In this document: piece after piece, positions 24,393 to 36,332 of the stretch
Layout of the letters: each line of letters begins with the position of its first letter
How positions within the stretch are numbered: position 1 is the stretch's first letter
Source: Sacculina carcini
Lineage: Eukaryota > Arthropoda > Thecostraca > Sacculinidae
DNA: 64,000 nt
Assembly: GCA_916048095.2 (NCBI GenBank)
Contig: OU696583.1
Coordinates: 6,611,822 to 6,675,821, forward strand
Direction of reading: 5' to 3'
Position numbers and translations under genes: made by a program
The notes under the pieces: generated by a model
Seen by the model: only the letters and a program-made list of their open reading frames with translations
What the model was told of the DNA's origin: nothing
Databases searched by the model: none

Positions 24393-24425
<33 letters not shown>
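24393..24425. repeat. (TA)n between two Helitron 3' ends
   Basis: A short TA microsatellite follows the CTAG of the plus-strand unit and precedes the hairpin end of a minus-strand unit, a tail-to-tail arrangement. Confidence 0.9.
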
Positions 24426-24428
<3 letters not shown>

Positions 24429-26370
24429 TTTGAACCCGCCCGTCGTGCGGAACAATTAATAAAGTAAAATTCATATTCAATTCATAAAATAAACTGAATA
24501 CAAATACAAAAGCAAAAAATTTAACCTGTATATACGTTCACCAATAAAAACTCAAAATGTGAATATTTTAAATTTAAATTTGACAAAATGTTATCCCTCA
24601 ATCCGCTTTATATTTGAACCTGCCCGTCGTGCGGAATAATTCAGAACACAAACACATAACAGTGAATGGAAATTCTAGCATATAAACCGGCCCGTCGTGC
24701 GGAACAATTCATACCATTAAATTTGTATTCAATTTATAAGCGAAAATAAATATGAATTAATAAAGAAAAGAGTAAACCCATAAAAAGTCTAAATTTATAT
24801 ATTTTCATATTATTTTGACAAAATAGTTTACCTAAACCGCCTCATATTTAGACCTGCCCGTCGTGCTGAATAATTCAGAACTCAGACTCAAAACAATGAA
24901 AAGTGACTAAACTTTTGTATCATAATGTTTCAAACTATATTTATAACTTAATATCACCATCTAGCATCAAAACCCGCCCGTTGTGCAGAACAATAAATAA
25001 AGTAAAATAAATATTTAATTAATAAAAAAAACGATTAGAAATTAAAAAATAAAAAGTAAACCCATAAATAAGCTTAAACAATAGAAAAGTCTAAATATGA
25101 ATGTTTTTATTTTAGATGTGGCAAAATATTTTCCCTCAAGCAGCCTCGTATTTAAACCCGCCCGTCGTGCGGAACAATTAATGTGAAAATATTGAGGACA
25201 ATAAAGCCTTTATATTCAGTATAGTGTAGCATTAATTAAACTGTACGCAATAAAACCACACCATCCATGCTTGGAGCTAATATGATGCATTCTTAATTGT
25301 GATTGGGCTTCAGTGAAATTTATTCGGTGTATATTCCTGTGTAATCGCAAGTGCGCATAATAGCTGTCAAATTGGTAATGTGTGCTTTTGACTTTACACC
25401 GCCGTAACTTCCTTTAGGTTTACTTTGGAAAATTAAAAATTATACCGTATTGTAGAAAACAAAATTTCTAGCACGATGGTATAATTTATTGTAATGTGTG
25501 ACAAATATTTCTTGAGCAATAGGTAGAATAATGAATTATTTTTATCACCCGGTGTTCAAGTGTAATTTTGGATGTATTTGAGAATTTTGCCAATTTTACA
25601 CGTTTTTTGTATCATTTGTGGGTACACATTATAAATTTTCTTATAGAACACAAAATTATCTACATAATAGTATAATTTTTATAGCTGTACTATTGCTGGT
25701 TTATGAGGAATAGATAGCGAAATATTGACCAAAATATTCACGTATTTTTGCTAATTTTGCCTTTTTGACTTTGTCATTTACACTTCACACCGCCGCAACT
25801 CTTTATAATACACTTTGGAAACTTAAAAAGTATACCGTGTTGTAGAAAACAAAATTCCCAGCATGATGGTATTATTTATTTAGATGTGTGATAATTAGTT
25901 TTTGAGAAATAGAGAAAAAAGTATATAAAAAATGACGCGTGGAGTTTAAATAAAATTTTGAATGTATTTTGAATTTTTTCCATTTTACATGTTTTATATT
26001 CAATTTTTGGGTATGAATTATAATATGTTGAGTAGAACAGAAAATTTTCTACAAATTGGTATAATTTGTATAGTTGTACCATTGCTGGTTTAGGAGGAGT
26101 AGTCTACAGAAAATTGACCAAAATTTTCGCATTTTTCAGGGTTCATTTTGTATTTTCACCGCTATAACTTTTTTTGCTTTTATTTTTAAAGTTTAAAACA
26201 TAGCATATCGTGTAAACAAGAAAATTTCCAACATGATGGTATAATGTTTTAGCGGGTACGCCAAGTGATGGCCAAGTAGCAGCTCATAGAAAATGGACCA
26301 AGGAGGGTGGGACACACACACACAGACACACACACACAGACACACAGAAGATCTCTTCTATATATATAGA
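24426..26370 (-). mobile_element. Helitron, minus orientation (1.9 kb)
   Basis: Left end GATTTGAACCCGCCCG (CTAG not preserved), hairpins near 24433, 24619, 24689, 24855, 24971 and 25158, about three body modules, a CACAGA run, and CTCTTCTATATATATAGA as the 5' end. Confidence 0.7.
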
Positions 26371-26432
26371 TATATATATTTATATATATAGATATATATA
26401 TATATATATAGATTTTATATATATATATATAG
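26371..26432. repeat. TA-rich spacer
   Basis: TATATA/GATATA repeats separating two minus-strand Helitron units. Confidence 0.85.
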
Positions 26433-28603
26433 TTCCGCCCGTCGTGCGGAACAGTTCATAGAATATAATTAATATTCAATTCATAAAAAAATTAGTGCAA
26501 ATTGATAAAAATCCCATAGAAACGTTTTAGCCAATATAAAAGTCTCAATGTGAAATTTATGTTTCAATTTAGAAAACATGTTTTTCCACAACCCGCCTCA
26601 TATTTAAAGCTGCCCGTCGTGCGGAATCATTCAGAACTCAAACACGAAACAAACACAAAGAAAATTGATGAAAAACCACCAATACAAAAAGTCCAATTTA
26701 TAAATTCTTGTTTTAATTATTGTCGAAGTTTTTTCCCTCAACACTGCTCAGATTCTCACCCGTCCTTCGTGTGTAGTAATTCAGAAGTGTAACACTATCA
26801 AAACAATGAAACTTTCTGTCATCTCTATAATTCCAGATTTATGCGTCCGCTAAAACAGCATATTCATATAGTTGGCATTGCATGATATTACAACCCATAT
26901 CCTTATGCAACTTAAGCGTATGCTACTTGAAATTAAACCAATTAAATTACACAGTAAAATTCAGTAGTTTACTTTGTTCCCAGTAGTATTTTACCCGCCC
27001 GTCGGGCGGAACAATTCATGTGTAAATATTGAGGACAATAATGACTTTCTATTCAGTATAGTGTAGCATTAATTAAACTGTACCCAATAAAACAACACCA
27101 TCCATGCTTGGAGCTAATATGATGCATTTTTAATTGTGATTGGGCTTCAGTGAAATTTAATCGGTGTATATTCCTGTGTAATCGCAAGTGCGCATAATAG
27201 CTGTCAAATTGGCAATATGTCCTTTTGACTTTACACCGCCGTAACTTTCTTCAGATACACTTTGGAAAATTACAAATCATACCGTATTGTAGAAAACAAG
27301 ACTTCTAGCACGAAGGTATAATTTATTTTTACGTATAACAAATAGTTACTGAGAAATAGTAGAAAAATGAATTAATTTTAGTCGGACGGTGTTCAAGTGA
27401 AATTTTGGATGTATTTGAGAACTTTGCCAATTTTACACGTTTTTTGTATCATTTATGGGTATAAATTAAAACTTTTCTTGTAGAACACAAAATTATCTAC
27501 ACAGTAGTATAATACTGTGTAATCGCAAGTGCGTAAATTGTGATTGGACTTCAGTGAAATCAAATCAGTGTATATTCATGTGTAATCGCAAGTGCCCATA
27601 ATAGCTGTCAAATTGGCAACATGACATTTTGACTTTACACCGCCGTAACTTCCTTCAGGTACACTTTGGAAAATTACAAATTATACCGTATTGTAGAAAA
27701 CAAAATTTCTAGCACGATGGTATAATTTATTTTTACGTATAACAAATAGTTACTGAGAAATAGTAGAAAAAGGAATTAATTTTAGTCCGACGGTGTTCAA
27801 GTGAAATTTTGGATGTATTTGAGAACTTTGCCAATTTTACACGTTTTTTGTATCATTTATGGGTATAAATTAAAACTTTTCTTGTAGAACACAAAATTAT
27901 CTACACAATAGTATAATTTTTATAACTGTAACTTTGCTGGTCTAAGAGGAATAGATAGCGGAATATTGACCAAAGTATTCGCGTTTTTCAGTGCTGATTT
28001 TGTCTTTTTGACTTTGTCATTTTGACTTCACACCGCCGCGACTTTTTTTAATACACTTTGGAAAATTAAAATTTATACCGTTTTGTAGATGACAAAATTT
28101 CCAGTATGATGATACAATTGGTTTAGACGTGTCATAGTTAGTTGTTGAGAAATAGAGAAAAAAGTATAGAAAATCGGACGCGTCGAGTTTGAAAATATTT
28201 TTGAATGTAGACTGAAATTCTGTCATTTTTACATATTTTATATTTAATTTTTGGATATAAATTATAAGCTACCGAGTAGACCAGAATATTCTCTACACAG
28301 TGGTATAATCTGTATAGCTGTATCATTGCTGGTTTATGAGGAGTACATGGTGGAACAATGACCAAAATTTTCGCATATTTCAGGGTTCATTTTGTCTTTT
28401 CACAGCTATAACTTTTTTTTTTAATTTTAAAATTTAAAATTTAGCCAAAAGTGTGAACAAGAAAATTTTCAACGTGATGGTATAAATTGTTAGCGTGTAG
28501 GTCAAATGGTTAGCGAAAGCTTGCAGAAAATGGACCAAGGAGGGTGGGACAGACAAACACACAGACAGACACACAGACAGAGGATCTCTTTTATATATAT
28601 AGA
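26433..28603 (-). mobile_element. Helitron, minus orientation (2.2 kb)
   Basis: Hairpins near 26445, 26609, 26758 and 26994, then four body modules (27040-28500), CCAAGGAGGGTGGGACAGAC, a CAGA run and CTCTTTTATATATATAGA. Beyond 28603 the DNA is not Helitron, so this is a true outer 5' boundary of the first array block. Confidence 0.75.
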
Positions 28604-29279
28604 TAGATGTAAGTACATGTAAATGTCCTTGTACATGCGGTATACACGTATAGTACAGTGTATATACAATACTGAAATGTATATTTTGGTATTTATATAC
28701 ATGCTTAAAGCTTTTTTAATAGAAAACAAATCTGTAGAAGAGTTATATTCATTAAAAGGAAATTGACACGTATGACACATATGAGTAACGCTACAGTGTC
28801 AATGCTGAATATTCATTATCCAATCAGCGTCACGATAGCAAAATGATGGAAAGCGCTTATTGGTGATTCACTGTACATACAGTGTAAATGAAGCGGGTTG
28901 GCCAGATTCCATTCAATAGTTGAGAAGCAGTCTCGAGCTATTCTAGGAAGATATTATATTTTTATCTCTGACATCAACCAGCTCGCTGCTAGGAGACTTT
29001 CATATCAATAGACTGTGCGCTAAGCATTCATGCCTTAGCGACGAGACTAACAGAATATTGCTATGTCCAGATGAAGGCCACCGCCGGTGGAGAGAACGTC
29101 ATGAATTCAAATATGACGATAAAGTATACTGTACTGACTCTTTAATTTATTCATTTCTAAACAAGAAAACTACTTTTAAACATAAACTATCATTATTAAA
29201 GGAAAATGAAGAAACTCAAGTGGCCGCGAAATTTCGTGAAATAATGAAATTTCTGCGATAAAATCATTAATTTATTTTT
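28604..29279. other. Non-Helitron island, left part
   Basis: Mixed-composition DNA with no clear gene. A 67-codon open frame at 29058-29261 (+) ends 18 bases before the Tigger-like terminus and might be transposon-derived, but I recognise no family in it. Confidence 0.4.
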
Positions 29280-29339
29280 GAAAACCCGCGATACAGCGAA
29301 GCTGCTATAGTTGAAGCCGTGAAGTAGGAGGGATTACTG
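29280..29339 (+). mobile_element. Tigger/pogo-like 3' terminus
   Basis: The segment ends GGAGGGATTACTG followed by TA and contains CGCGATACAGCGAAG. Read inverted it starts CAGTAATCCCTCC, like pogo/Tigger terminal repeats. The matching left end was not found, so the element is truncated or its start is unrecognised. Confidence 0.5.
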
Positions 29340-29696
29340 TACCATGTTGTTTGTTGTGAATATTTTATTAAGTTATTCCTAAAGTGACAGTCTTACAATA
29401 CGAAAGTAGTTCTGATGAGACATAACTGAATGTTTCAATTTGTTTTTGTAATTTCTTCCTCAACGTCTGTGTTTCTTATACATTGTGTATATTGTGCAGT
29501 ATAATATGGGGTTTTTCTTGAGGTGAGGAATATTTTTTCATTCCATTTGTTTTATTTCCGTGCGAATGTGCGTTTACCAGCTAGGACGCATTGCCGCTTC
29601 GAGACAATGTAGGAACGTTTTCCACACCGCATAATTCCAGTTTGTAATGTCAGTCATTAAATGTGAAAGGATATTGACCATCGCATTTGAATTCAT

Positions 29697-30053
29697 ATGT
29701 CGATTTGTGCCTCAAGGCTTATCACAAAGTCTGCGGTATGTGCTGGCGTCGTATACGCAACTGCTGATCATGGTGTCTGGTCGGACGGTTGTACTACGCA
29801 GCGCACATTCACGCGCGTCTTAGACGCAGCTTCGGCCGCGTACTCATACTCGCCTGCTCAGCTCAAGGTTTTTCTCGTTGCAATGCTGATATATTGGCCA
29901 ATAAGTCTGCTTTTGCTGTGCACCCTTGGTGGTTTAAAGAGGAACAGATTCCCCGTGTACCCAATTAGTGTTATGTTTGAGAAAGTGATACCAGATATAA
30001 ATCTAACACTGTCCCCAGGTTTTCAAAGTCAATTGTTCTGTCATAAGTATTGA
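29697..30053 (+). CDS. Possible host exon, MIC13/QIL1-like
   Basis: A 118-codon open frame whose first 55 or so residues stand out from the AT-rich surroundings. SAVCAGVVYATADHGVWSDG (about residues 12-31) resembles the membrane segment and the VYxxxDxGVWSD motif of the small mitochondrial cristae-junction protein MIC13 (QIL1), a MICOS subunit of the inner membrane. The DNA there is GC-richer (CGCGCGTCTTAGACGCAGC). After about residue 60 (SPAQLK) the similarity stops, where AAG/GTTTTT could be a weak splice donor, so only the first part would be exon. The rest of the gene was not found. It could be a retained exon, a pseudogene, or chance. The resemblance is from memory and untested. Confidence 0.35.
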   Translation: MSICASRLITKSAVCAGVVYATADHGVWSDGCTTQRTFTRVLDAASAAYSYSPAQLKVFLVAMLIYWPISLLLLCTLGGLKRNRFPVYPISVMFEKVIPDINLTLSPGFQSQLFCHKY

Positions 30054-30259
30054 TTGTATTTTCATTGTTTGCTTCTGTTTGGACTGTGTTTGGATGGTAA
30101 TCGTAGGGTTTCGTGTCGTGGTTCGAGCGTGACTGGCGGCCGGCGGCGCTATGGAACGGCGGCGTGATAGCGACGTGTCGGTTTGTAGCGGCGGCGCCCA
30201 CATGTCTGTCACGCTGGACTGCCAACAAGGCCGGCCAAACATTCGACCAAATAGCCATC

Positions 30260-30541
30260 TATTTTTCGCAGCCGAGCGCCAAAAACTAAGCATCTCCTCG
30301 TGTGTGATTGTGTATGTATTTGCGTGTGTGTGTGCGTGTGTGTGTGAAGTGTTTTGATTGGGATTATTTGATAGAGCGGTGTTAACTGATGTGTATTCTA
30401 CTCTACACATTGTCGATTCGATCTTGGCTGAACTGCAAGGGAGAAGGGCATGTGGCAAGCACTTTGTCGGTTGCCGTTCAGCGTTATTACCGTTGTAGGC
30501 CAATACATAATGCCACCAAAGCTGTTTCTCGTGTTGTTTTT
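30260..30541. other. Spacer with TG run, no gene seen
   Basis: Contains a GTGTGTGTG stretch near 30325-30345 and otherwise nothing I recognise. Confidence 0.5.
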
Positions 30542-30729
30542 CAGTTGGTAACAGCGCCAAGGGGGTGGTTGCAGGGGCTGAAGCTCCCCAAAAATATGCC
30601 AAGCCACCCTTTGAACCCCCGAAAACCCTGATTATAAACATTTCGAGTTTAGTTCCTCATTTTTCGCCGAGCCCCCGTATCTTTTTCCTTGGCCCCTCAG
30701 CCACTGGAAAAATCCCGGCGCCGCTACTG
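30542..30729 (-). mobile_element. CAGTGGCGGCGC-type hAT MITE, copy 1 (188 bp)
   Basis: The right end read inverted is CAGTAGCGGCGCCGGGATTT; the left is CAGTTGGTAACAGCGCC. Inside are GGGGCTGAAGCTCC and CCAAGCCACCC, as in the other copies at 52181, 52915 and 56875. No duplication of the flanks is visible. Confidence 0.6.
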
Positions 30730-31064
30730 TCTTTAGTGATCCCTAGTTTTCCCTAGTGGTCCTCCTTTTGCCAAGACTGCGTCATCGACTCTTTCAATGC
30801 CATTTCACCAAATATTCGTGCTTAATTCGCTCAGAATGTTGCTAGTTATTCAGAAAAAGTCCCAACCAAAAATGCTCACTGACGACCGGATAACTTGGTG
30901 GGTCGCATATGCTCAACTATTGTCCATTCTCAAAATTCACCAGACCCCAACACTGTTGTGCCAACAGCAGGCGAACCTATTGGGGAAGGAGGAAGGGGTC
31001 TGGGCTTGTGAAAACTTGTGATTGTGGCCGTTCAGGATTGCCTTGTAAATTACTAAACCACAGA
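30730..31064. other. Spacer, no gene seen
   Basis: Contains only a short open frame with no recognised domain. Confidence 0.4.
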
Positions 31065-31396
31065 CCGTGAAACCTCTATAAGAACGACATGCCGCTCAGT
31101 TCTTCTGACATTCCGCCGTGGTGCCGTTCAATCAGAAGGCGCCGTTCTGTTTTTCGACTAGGCGATCGAATTTTGTTAGAAACTACCGAAAATTCAATGG
31201 ATGAAAAAACAGACAACGCATGCATTTTCATACAATACATACAATGCACAAGTACTGTATTTAATATATCCTACAAATACGGGGCAATTAGTGATGAATA
31301 ATCACAAATTCACTAAAAAACGTTCAGTTACACATCGCTTTTGTAGCTGTCTAAATGACGTTTAACTAGAGTTGCCGTTCAAATCGAGCTTTTACG
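31065..31396. mobile_element. Candidate MITE with CCGT...AACG ends
   Basis: Left CCGTGAAACCTCTATAAGAA and right (inverted) CCGTAAAAGCTCGATTTGAA are similar in register, and CCGTTC/GAACGG motifs recur inside. TA follows the right end but does not precede the left. Possibly a pogo-like MITE. Confidence 0.35.
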
Positions 31397-31456
31397 GTAT
31401 ATTGAGAAGATATTTCGTATTTACTTATTACAATGCAGTTCTTATTTATGAGTATA

Positions 31457-31903
31457 GTAGCATTAAAACCCGCCCGTTGTGCGGAACAATTGCTCTAGAA
31501 ATACTGCAAATTAAAAAATAATTAAGGTAAACTCATAAAAACCTTAATCAATTGAAAAGTCTAAATTTCATTATTTTTAATTTTATTTTGACAAAATGTT
31601 TTCACTCAGCCCGCCTCATATTTAAACCCGCCCGACGTGCGGAATAATTCAGAACTCGAACACGATCCGTTCTGGATCTTTAAGTGAAATGCATAAGTTT
31701 TATATATGAATTCATTCTACACGGTGAAATTGAACGTTTTATTGTCTATAGTGCTGCCCGCGGGACATTTTTATTGCATAAATTGAGCCATCGCTTCGTT
31801 TGCGTTTGAAGCCCTGATCTATGCCATTGAACCCGCGCAATTATGTCACCTCATATTCAAGCATACATACACAGACAGACGGATAATTACTTTTATATAT
31901 ACA
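31457..31903 (-). mobile_element. Short Helitron, copy 2
   Basis: Left end GTAGCATTAAAACCCGCCCG (CTAG changed to GTAG). Same internal order as copy 1 including TTATGTCACCTCATATTC, then an ACAGACAGACGG run and TTTTATATATA. It opens the second array block. Confidence 0.7.
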
Positions 31904-32366
31904 CCAGCATTTAAACCCGCCCGTTGTGCGGAACAATTCATAAAGTTAAATTCATATTTAATTAGTAAACATATTGCAAATTAAAAAAGATTATAGTAAA
32001 TCCATATAAATCCTGATCAATTGAAAAGTCTAAATTTCATTATTTTTTTTGTTATTTTGACAAAATAATACCCCTCAACCCTCATATTTAAACCTGCCCG
32101 TCGTCCGGAACAATTCAGAACTCGAACACGATCCGTTCTGGACCTAGAAGTCCAATCCGTTAGTTTTGTATATGAACTCGCTTTACACGGTGAAATTAAA
32201 CGTTCTATTGTCTACAGTTGATGCCCCCGGGACATTATTATCTCATAAACATGATTCATCGCTTCGTTTACGTTTGAAGCCCCTGATCTATACCTTTGAG
32301 CCCGCGCAGTTAGGTCACCTCATATTCAAGCATACACGCACACAGACAGACAGATAATTTCTTCTA

Positions 32367-32450
<84 letters not shown>
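31904..32450 (-). mobile_element. Short Helitron, copy 3, with (TA)n tail
   Basis: Left end CAGCATTTAAACCCGCCCG, the same body, an ACAGACAGACAG run, then a (TA)n of about 85 bases (32367-32450) up to the next CTAG. Confidence 0.7.
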
Positions 32451-32451
<1 letters not shown>

Positions 32452-32906
32452 TAGCATTAAAACCCGCCCGTTGTGCAGAGCAATTCATAAAAATATTGCA
32501 AATTAAAAATAAATAAGGCAAAGTCATGAAAACCTTAATCAATTAAAAGGTCTAAATTTCATTATTTTTAATTTTATTTGACAAAAGATTTTCACTCAAC
32601 CCGCCTCATATTTAAACCCGCCCGACGTGAGGAATAATTCAGAACTCGAACACCATCCGTTCTGGTTCTTGAAGTCAAATCCATTAGTTTTGTATATGAA
32701 TTCATTCTACACGGTGAAATTGAACGTTTTATTGCTGCCCGCGGGACATTTTTATTCCATAAAAATGAGCCATCGCTTCGTTTGCGTTTGAAGCCCCTGA
32801 TCATTGAACCAGCGAACCATGAACCAGCGCAATTATGTCACCTCATATTCAAGCATACATACACAGACAGACAGATAATTTCTTCTTTATGTATATATAT
32901 ATATAT
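32451..32906 (-). mobile_element. Short Helitron, copy 4
   Basis: Starts exactly CTAGCATTAAAACCCGCCCG, ends with ACAGACAGACAG, TTCTTTATG and a TA run. It closely matches copy 1 at 15378, including GAACCAGCGAACCATGAACC. Confidence 0.75.
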
Positions 32907-35900
32907 AGCATTAAAACCCGCCCGTTGTGCGGAGCAATTCATAACATGAAATTCATATTCAATTCATACAAAATATGGAAAAACAAAAATGTAATAGGAT
33001 ACACTCATAAAAATATTAATCAATTGAAAAATATAAGTTTAATTATTTTTATTTCGACAAAATATTTCCCCTCAGTCCGCCTGAATCATTTTTAAACCCG
33101 CCCGTCGTGCTGAATAATTCAGAACTCGAACACGATCCGTTCTGCATCTTGAAGTCAAATCCATTGGTTTTGTGTATGGATGAATTCTACAGGGTAAATC
33201 GAACGTTCTATTGTCTATAGCTGCTGCCCGCGGAGCATTTTTATTTATAAAAAAATACCTTTTTTAAATGAACCATTTGAAAAAATGAAGTAAAAAATGG
33301 AAACACTTTTTGTAAGCCCGCCCGTCGTGCGGAACAATTCATACAATAAAATTCATATTTGAAGTCAAATCCATTGGTTTTGTGTATGGATTAATTCTAC
33401 AGGGGAAATTGAACGTTCTATTGTCTATAGTTGCTGCCCGCGGAACATTTTTATTTAAAAAAATTACCTTTTTTCAAATGAACCATTTGAAAAAATGATC
33501 TAAAAACACTTTTTTAAACCCACCCGTCGCGCGGAACAATTCATACAATAAAATTCATATCAAATCCATAAAATACAATGAATACAAATTGAAAACCAAA
33601 AAATGTAACCTATAAATATCTTAAGCAATAGAAAAGTCTAAATGTGAATATTTTTGTTCTTATTTTGACAAATATTATCCCTCAACCCGCCTGATATAGA
33701 AATCTGCCCGTCGTGTGGTATAATTCAGAACACAAACACGAAACAAACAATGAAAGATGATGAAATCATTTCATCAGAATGTTTCCAAACTATATTTATT
33801 ACTTAACATCATTCCCCAATATCATTTGCTTAAGTACTATTTCACTTTTACCGCTATAATATTTATTGTTAAAATTTATATATTTTCCGCTATCATTAAA
33901 ACCCAATATAACCTGAGTCAAACCTACCCAACCCAACCCAACCATCCAATCTTGACCGCTCTCAGCCTAGTCTGAGGTGATTTAACTTATTAGTTTGTGA
34001 TCACAAAATATACTGATGCGATCATCATTTGTAATCAGAAGACTGAGATTATCTACCCCAGGGGTCCCAAACACGCGGCCCACCAATACTTTTCTCTCAA
34101 CCCGCCAATATAGTATCGGGACCAAACTGTAAGGCAGCTAAATTCACATTTGATGCATAATGCGATATAATTATACACCATTATCATATTATCTCATAAT
34201 TCCCGGTTAATGCTTCCACTAATGCATCATATTCATACAGTTGTCATTTTTTGGATTACACCGATATTACAGCCCTTGATATTACAGCCAATATTATATT
34301 ATGCAATCTATATTCTGCTACGTATTTTTCCTAATATATATATAATCAGATCGCAAAATATATTTAAAGGTTCACATCATTCTCCAAAATCATTTGCTTA
34401 AGAGCTATTCTACTTTTATCGCTAGAATATTTACTGCTAGCAAAATATCATATACCTCGCCATATATCATTTAAACCCACTCTTTATAGATACATTTAAT
34501 TCGCCCGTCGTGCGGAACAGTTCATTAAATAAAATTAATATTCAATTCATAAAAAATTAGTGCAAATTGAAAAAGAAAAACAAACCAATAGGAAAGTTTT
34601 AGCCAATATAAAAGTCTAAATGTAAAAGTTATGTTTCAATTTAGAAAACATATTTTTCCACAACCCGCCTCATATTTAAAGCTGTCCGTCGTGCGGAATA
34701 ATTCAGAACTCTAACACAAAACAAACACAAAGAAAATTGATGAAAAACGACCAATAGAAAAAGTTAAATTTGTAAATTCTTGTTATAATTATTGACGATG
34801 TTTTTCCCTCAACACTGCTCAAATTCACACCCGTCCTTCGTGTGTAGTAATTCAGAGGTTTAACACTATCAAAACAATGAAACATCTCTATAATTCCAGA
34901 TTAATGCTTCCTCTAAAACAGCATATGCATATACTTGGCATTGCATGATATTACAACCCGTATCCTTATGCAACTTGAGCGTATGCAACTTGAAATTAAA
35001 CCAATTAAATTACACAGTAAAATTCAGTAGCTTACTTTGTTCCAAGTAGCATTTTACCCGCCCGTCGTGCGGAATATTTGATGTGTAAATATTGAGGACA
35101 ATAAAGACTTTCTATTCAGTATAGTGTAGCATTAATTAAACTGTACGCAAAGAAACCACACCATCCATGCTTGGAGATAATATGATGCATTCTTAATTGT
35201 GATTGGGCTTCAGTGAAATTTAATCGGTGTATATTCCTGTGTAATCGCAAGTGCGCATAATAGCTGTCAAATTGGCAATATGTCCTTTTGACTTTATACC
35301 GCCGTAACTTCCTTCAGATACCCTTTGGAAAATTAAAAATTATACCGTATTGTAGAAAACAAGATTTCTAGCACGATGGTATAATTTATTTTTATGTATA
35401 ACAAATAGTTACTGGGAAATAGTAGAAAAATAAATTAATTTTAGTCGCCCGGTGTTCAAGTGAAATTTTGGATGTATTTGAGAATTTTGCCAATTTTACA
35501 CGTTTTTTGTACCATTTGTGGGTATAAATTATAGCTTATATTGTAAAACAAAAAATTCTCTACACAGTAGTATATTCCTGTGTAATCGCAAGTGCGTAAA
35601 TTGTGATTGGACTTCAGTGAAATTAAATCAGTGTATATTCATGTGTAATCGCAAGTGCGCATAATAGCTGTCAAATTGGCAACATGACATTTTGACTTTA
35701 CATCGCCGTAACTTCCTTTAGATACACTTTGGAAAATTAAAAATTATACCGTATTGTAGAAAACAAAATTTCTAGCACGATGGTATAATTTATTGTAATG
35801 TGTGACAAATTGTTCCTGAGACATGGGTAGAAAAATGAATTAATTTTAGTCGCCCGGTGTTCAAGTGTAATTTAGGATGTATTTGAGAATTTTGCCAATT

Positions 35901-36214
35901 TACAACGTTTTTTGTATCATTTGTGGGTATAAATTATAACTTTTCTTGTAGAACACAAATTTATCTACACAATAGCATAATTTTTATAGCTGTATCATTT
36001 TTATAGCTGTAGCATTTTTCAGGGTTCATTTTGTCTTTTCACCGCTCTAACTTTTTTTTAAATTTTTTTTAAAATTTAATCTAAAGTGTAGACAAGAAAA
36101 TTTCCAACGTGATGGTATAAATTGTTAGCGGGTAGGCTTAGTGGTGGCCGAATAATAGCTGATAGAAAATGGACCAAGGAGGGTCGAACAGACACACAGA
36201 CACACAGACACACA

Positions 36215-36217
<3 letters not shown>
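32907..36217 (-). mobile_element. Long Helitron, minus orientation (3.3 kb)
   Basis: Hairpins near 32926, 33097, 33317, 33518, 33703, 34503, 34683, 34828 and 35056, the captured hAT-like end at 34059, three body modules from 35100, then CCAAGGAGGGTCGAACAGAC and a CACAGA run into (TA)n. The order is the same as in the plus-strand unit at 44.0-48.5 kb read backwards. Confidence 0.78.
34059..34095 (+). repeat. hAT-like terminal motif captured in Helitron (copy 3)
   Basis: CAGGGGTCCCAAACACGCGG in the same Helitron position as the other copies. Confidence 0.5.
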
Positions 36218-36297
<80 letters not shown>

Positions 36298-36332
36298 GAT
36301 CCTCTGTCTGTCTGTCTGTGTGTCTGTGTGTT
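36218..36332. repeat. (TA)n flanked by two Helitron 5' ends, head to head
   Basis: About 75 bases of TA lie between a minus-strand 5' end (ACAGACACACAGACA, left) and a plus-strand 5' end fragment (AAAAGAGATCCTCTGTCTG, 36292-36332). The plus-strand fragment stops at a ladder sequence (TATATACGTTCACC). Confidence 0.8.

Noticed and set aside
12620-25160. CRISPR-like look: short GC repeat at regular spacing
   Set aside because: The spacers are themselves repeated and AT-rich, the repeat is a Helitron-type hairpin in both orientations, and the setting is eukaryotic.
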